25,902 nt of DNA from Angelakisella sp. (GTDB taxonomy: Bacteria; Bacillota; Clostridia; Oscillospirales; Ruminococcaceae). Position numbers and translations under genes: made by a program. The stretch lies in contig JAAWEO010000010.1 in the NCBI GenBank assembly GCA_022794295.1, positions 1-25,902 of the forward strand, given 5' to 3'. The notes under the pieces were generated by a model. It had not been told where the DNA came from. It was given only the letters and a program-made list of their open reading frames with translations, and did not search any database. Positions 23,540 through 25,902 of this stretch are shown one piece after another (the first letter of the stretch is position 1; every line of letters starts with the position of its first letter).

Positions 23540-23632
23540 GCGGAGTAAGGAAGGGCTCCGGGACGGTCCGGAAAAGGGGTTTATCCAGGTCTGTCCCAGT
23601 CAGCAACAAGAGAGATTTGGAGGGATGTGCAA

Positions 23633-24940
23633 GTGCCATCATTATTCAGCAAAGCGTTAAATGGTGTCAGTGTTAAGCACTGCAAAAACACCGCCAGCAG
23701 CGCAGCTGTGAGGATGCCTGTGCCGGACAAGGTCGTAATTCCCATGCTCCAGCACATGGGCGCCCCCTGTGAGCCGCTGGTCAAGGTGAAGGACACCGTA
23801 ACAGTGGGGCAGCTCATCGGGGACAGCGATGCGTTCCTTTCTGCGCCGGTCCATTCCAGCGTTTCCGGCACCGTGACCGCCATCGAGGATTTTACCATGC
23901 CCGGCGGCCAGGTGTGCAAAAGCGTTGTCATTACCACCGATAAGCTCCAGACGGCTTGTCCCGATTTGGCCCCCCCGGTGGTGAACAGCAGGGAAGACCT
24001 GATCAAGGCGGCCAGGGCCTGCGGCTTGGTGGGCCTGGGCGGGGCAGGGTTCCCCACCCACATCAAGCTGAACCCCAAGAACCTGGACCAGGTGGATACC
24101 CTGGTGGTAAACGGAGCGGAGTGCGAGCCCTTCATTACCTGTGATATGCGCCTGATGCTGGAAAGAACCGACAGCATCGTCAGCGGCATCAAGACGGTGA
24201 TGAAGTATCTTAATCTTAAGACCTGTGTCATCGGTGTGGAAAACAACAAACCGGAGGCCATTGCCGCCCTGAATCAGGCCATTTCCGGCCTGGAAAATGT
24301 CAGTGTTCTGGCGATGAACGCCCTTTACCCCAAGGGGGCGGAGAAGGTCATTATCTACGAGGCCACCGGCCGGGTGGTGGAGGAAGGAAAGCTTCCCGCC
24401 GATGCCGGTGTCATTGCCATGAACGTAGCCACCATCAGCAAGCTGGCGGATTATCTCCGGACCGGTATGCCCCTGGTGGAAAAGATGCTCACCATTGATG
24501 GCGGCTCGGTAGCCGAGCCCAAAAATATCATTGCCCCCATCGGTACCTCCATCAAGGATATGGTGGAATTCTGTGGCGGCTATAAGTCGGAGCCCAAGAA
24601 GCTGATCCTGGGCGGCCCCATGATGGGGATCTGCGTCTTTTCCGATGAATTCCCCCTGCTGAAGAACAACAATGCCATCCTGGCCTTTGACGAGAGCCAG
24701 TGCGCCCCGGTAAAGGAAACCGCCTGCATCCGCTGCGGCCGCTGTGTCCGGGCCTGCCCCTTTGACCTGGCCCCCGCCGCCATGGATAAGGCCTACCACA
24801 TGGGCAATGTGGAACAGCTCCAGGCCCTGAAGGTGAACCTCTGCATGGAATGCGGAAGCTGCTCTTATGTCTGCCCCGCCCACCGGGAGCTGGCTATGTA
24901 CAACAAGCTGGGCAAGCGTCTGCTCAGAGAAGCGAAGTAG
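23633..24940 (+). CDS. rnfC: Rnf complex subunit RnfC
   Basis: NADH-side peripheral subunit of the Rnf complex, which couples ferredoxin:NAD+ electron transfer to sodium or proton pumping. The 435-residue product starts MPSLFSKALNGVSVKHCKN, followed by the barrel-sandwich region, the flavin/NADH-binding GLVGLGGAGFPTHIKL, and two [4Fe-4S] clusters: Cys365/368/371/375 (CIRCGRCVRAC) and Cys404/407/410/414 (CMECGSCSYVC). The start is GTG at 23633, eight bases after GGAGGG (23619-23624); an in-frame GTG at 23627 is too close to it. rnfD follows 13 bases after the stop. Confidence 0.96.
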   Translation: MPSLFSKALNGVSVKHCKNTASSAAVRMPVPDKVVIPMLQHMGAPCEPLVKVKDTVTVGQLIGDSDAFLSAPVHSSVSGTVTAIEDFTMPGGQVCKSVVITTDKLQTACPDLAPPVVNSREDLIKAARACGLVGLGGAGFPTHIKLNPKNLDQVDTLVVNGAECEPFITCDMRLMLERTDSIVSGIKTVMKYLNLKTCVIGVENNKPEAIAALNQAISGLENVSVLAMNALYPKGAEKVIIYEATGRVVEEGKLPADAGVIAMNVATISKLADYLRTGMPLVEKMLTIDGGSVAEPKNIIAPIGTSIKDMVEFCGGYKSEPKKLILGGPMMGICVFSDEFPLLKNNNAILAFDESQCAPVKETACIRCGRCVRACPFDLAPAAMDKAYHMGNVEQLQALKVNLCMECGSCSYVCPAHRELAMYNKLGKRLLREAK

Positions 24941-24953
24941 GGGGTGTGAAGAA

Positions 24954-25901
24954 TTGTCTAATCTGAAAGTCATTGCCCCTGCTCCGCACTTCCGGAGCGG
25001 GGAGAGCACAAGCTCCATTATGCTCAGTGTAGTGGCCGCCCTCATCCCCGCAGTGGTGGTGTCCTTCCTGGTCTTCGGACCCCGGGCCCTCCTGCTGGAG
25101 GCTGTCTGCGTCGCGGCCAGCGTGTTCTTTGAGTACCTGTTCCGGGTGATCATGTGCAAACGGGACAACACCATCTGGGATTGCAGCGCCATTGTCACCG
25201 GCCTGCTGCTGGCCTTTAACCTTCCGGTGGGGATGCCCATCTGGATGGCAGTGCTGGGCTGCGCCGTGGCGATCATCGTCACCAAGCAGCTTTTCGGCGG
25301 CATTGGCCAGAACTTTGCCAACCCCGCCATTGTGGGCCGTATCTTTCTGCTGGTCTCCTTCGGCGGTGCCATGACCACCTGGGCAGCCCCTCAGGGCTAT
25401 TTCGGTGTGGACGCCGTTTCCGGCGCGACCCCCCTGGCTATTCTCAAGAACCCCGAGCTGGGCCTTAAGCCCCTTCCCGATATGCTGAACATGCTCCTGG
25501 GGATCCGGGGCGGCAGCGTGGGGGAGACCTGCATCGTGGCCCTGATCATCGGCGGCGTTTTCCTCATTTGGAAGAAGGTCATCACCGCCACCACCCCTGT
25601 GGTGTTCCTGCTCACCATCGTGGTCCTGTCCTTCTGCTTTGGACTGAACCCCGCCTATGAGCTGGTCGCCGGCGGCGCGGTGCTGGGCGCCTTCTTCATG
25701 GCCACCGATTATGCCACATCCCCTGTCACCGAATCCGGCAAGGTCATCTTTGCCCTGGGCTGTGGGATCATCACCATGCTCATCCGGGCCTTCGGCTCCT
25801 ATCCGGAGGGCGTCTCCTTCTCCATCCTGCTGATGAACATTATGACCCCGCACATCGACAATCTGACCAGAAAGAAGCCTTTTGGAGGTGTTGTGAAATG
25901 A
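24954..25901 (+). CDS. rnfD: Rnf complex subunit RnfD
   Basis: Integral membrane subunit of Rnf carrying a covalently bound FMN. The product is 315 residues with eight or more hydrophobic segments. The flavin attachment motif SGATP is visible with Thr159, just after a loop GYFGVDAV, as in RnfD/NqrB proteins; attachment needs the transferase ApbE, which is not in this window. The likely start is TTG at 24954 (product MSNLKVIAPAPHFR, the family's usual N-terminus), preceded by a weak GGGGGTG. A frame reaching back to 24867 lies inside rnfC and is rejected. The TGA stop overlaps the ATG of the next gene. Confidence 0.95.
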   Translation: MSNLKVIAPAPHFRSGESTSSIMLSVVAALIPAVVVSFLVFGPRALLLEAVCVAASVFFEYLFRVIMCKRDNTIWDCSAIVTGLLLAFNLPVGMPIWMAVLGCAVAIIVTKQLFGGIGQNFANPAIVGRIFLLVSFGGAMTTWAAPQGYFGVDAVSGATPLAILKNPELGLKPLPDMLNMLLGIRGGSVGETCIVALIIGGVFLIWKKVITATTPVVFLLTIVVLSFCFGLNPAYELVAGGAVLGAFFMATDYATSPVTESGKVIFALGCGIITMLIRAFGSYPEGVSFSILLMNIMTPHIDNLTRKKPFGGVVK

Positions 25902-25902
25902 A
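25898..25902 (+). CDS. rnfG: Start of the next Rnf gene, probably rnfG (first codon only)
   Basis: An ATG at 25898 overlaps the rnfD stop as ATGA, with GGAGGTG about ten bases before it. In clostridial rnfCDGEAB operons rnfG comes next. Identity is inferred from order alone, since only five bases are inside the window. Confidence 0.5.

Overview
The window is chromosomal DNA from a GC-rich, spore-forming, strictly anaerobic member of the Clostridia, most like the Oscillospiraceae/Ruminococcaceae of the gut. Spore coat morphogenesis genes (sipL-like, spoIVA), an Rnf ion-pumping complex, a rubredoxin/flavodiiron oxygen-defence pair, NADP-type glutamate dehydrogenase and AGGAGG-type ribosome binding sites on nearly every gene all point this way. 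It reads as ordinary core genome: no integrase, transposase, phage or plasmid genes, no CRISPR and no tRNA were seen.

Layout. 1-251 (minus) is the 5' part of RNase P RNA, cut by the window edge. Its promoter stands head to head with that of a gdhA-ilvE operon (440-2897), which links glutamate synthesis to branched-chain transamination. A 57-residue hypothetical protein (minus) and a 437-base non-coding stretch follow. Then comes a sporulation operon, a SipL-like DUF3794/LysM protein plus SpoIVA (3622-6638), behind a sigma-E-like promoter. Next are a VTT/TVP38 membrane protein (minus), a DUF4364 regulator with a small membrane protein (plus), a membrane protein with an Imm59-like N-terminal domain (minus), and a polar amino acid ABC transporter (ATPase, permease, lipoprotein; minus, 9674-12155).

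From 12429 there is a HAD phosphatase (minus), a class B sortase, RadC, and the uvrB-uvrA excision-repair operon, which has a recognisable LexA box in its leader. A rubredoxin gene (52 codons) and the flavodiiron protein FprA form an oxygen/NO detoxification pair behind a promoter that carries a perfect inverted repeat. EF-P and an acidic zinc-ribbon protein (CD1247-like) follow. The window ends inside an Rnf operon: a Gx-transporter-type membrane protein, rnfC, rnfD, and the first codon of the next gene, probably rnfG.

Points that stand out: (1) a long, fully palindromic, MITE-like element of about 170 bp between the ABC lipoprotein and permease genes, with a deleted relative of about 67 bp after the zinc-ribbon gene; (2) an apparent one-base deletion in a T7 tract that separates the well-placed start codon of the ABC lipoprotein from its reading frame; (3) a LexA box for uvrBA; (4) sipL and spoIVA, whose products are known partners in C. 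difficile, lying together in one operon; (5) an Imm59-like domain joined to a multi-pass membrane region. I found no clear new multi-gene defence or biosynthetic system here.
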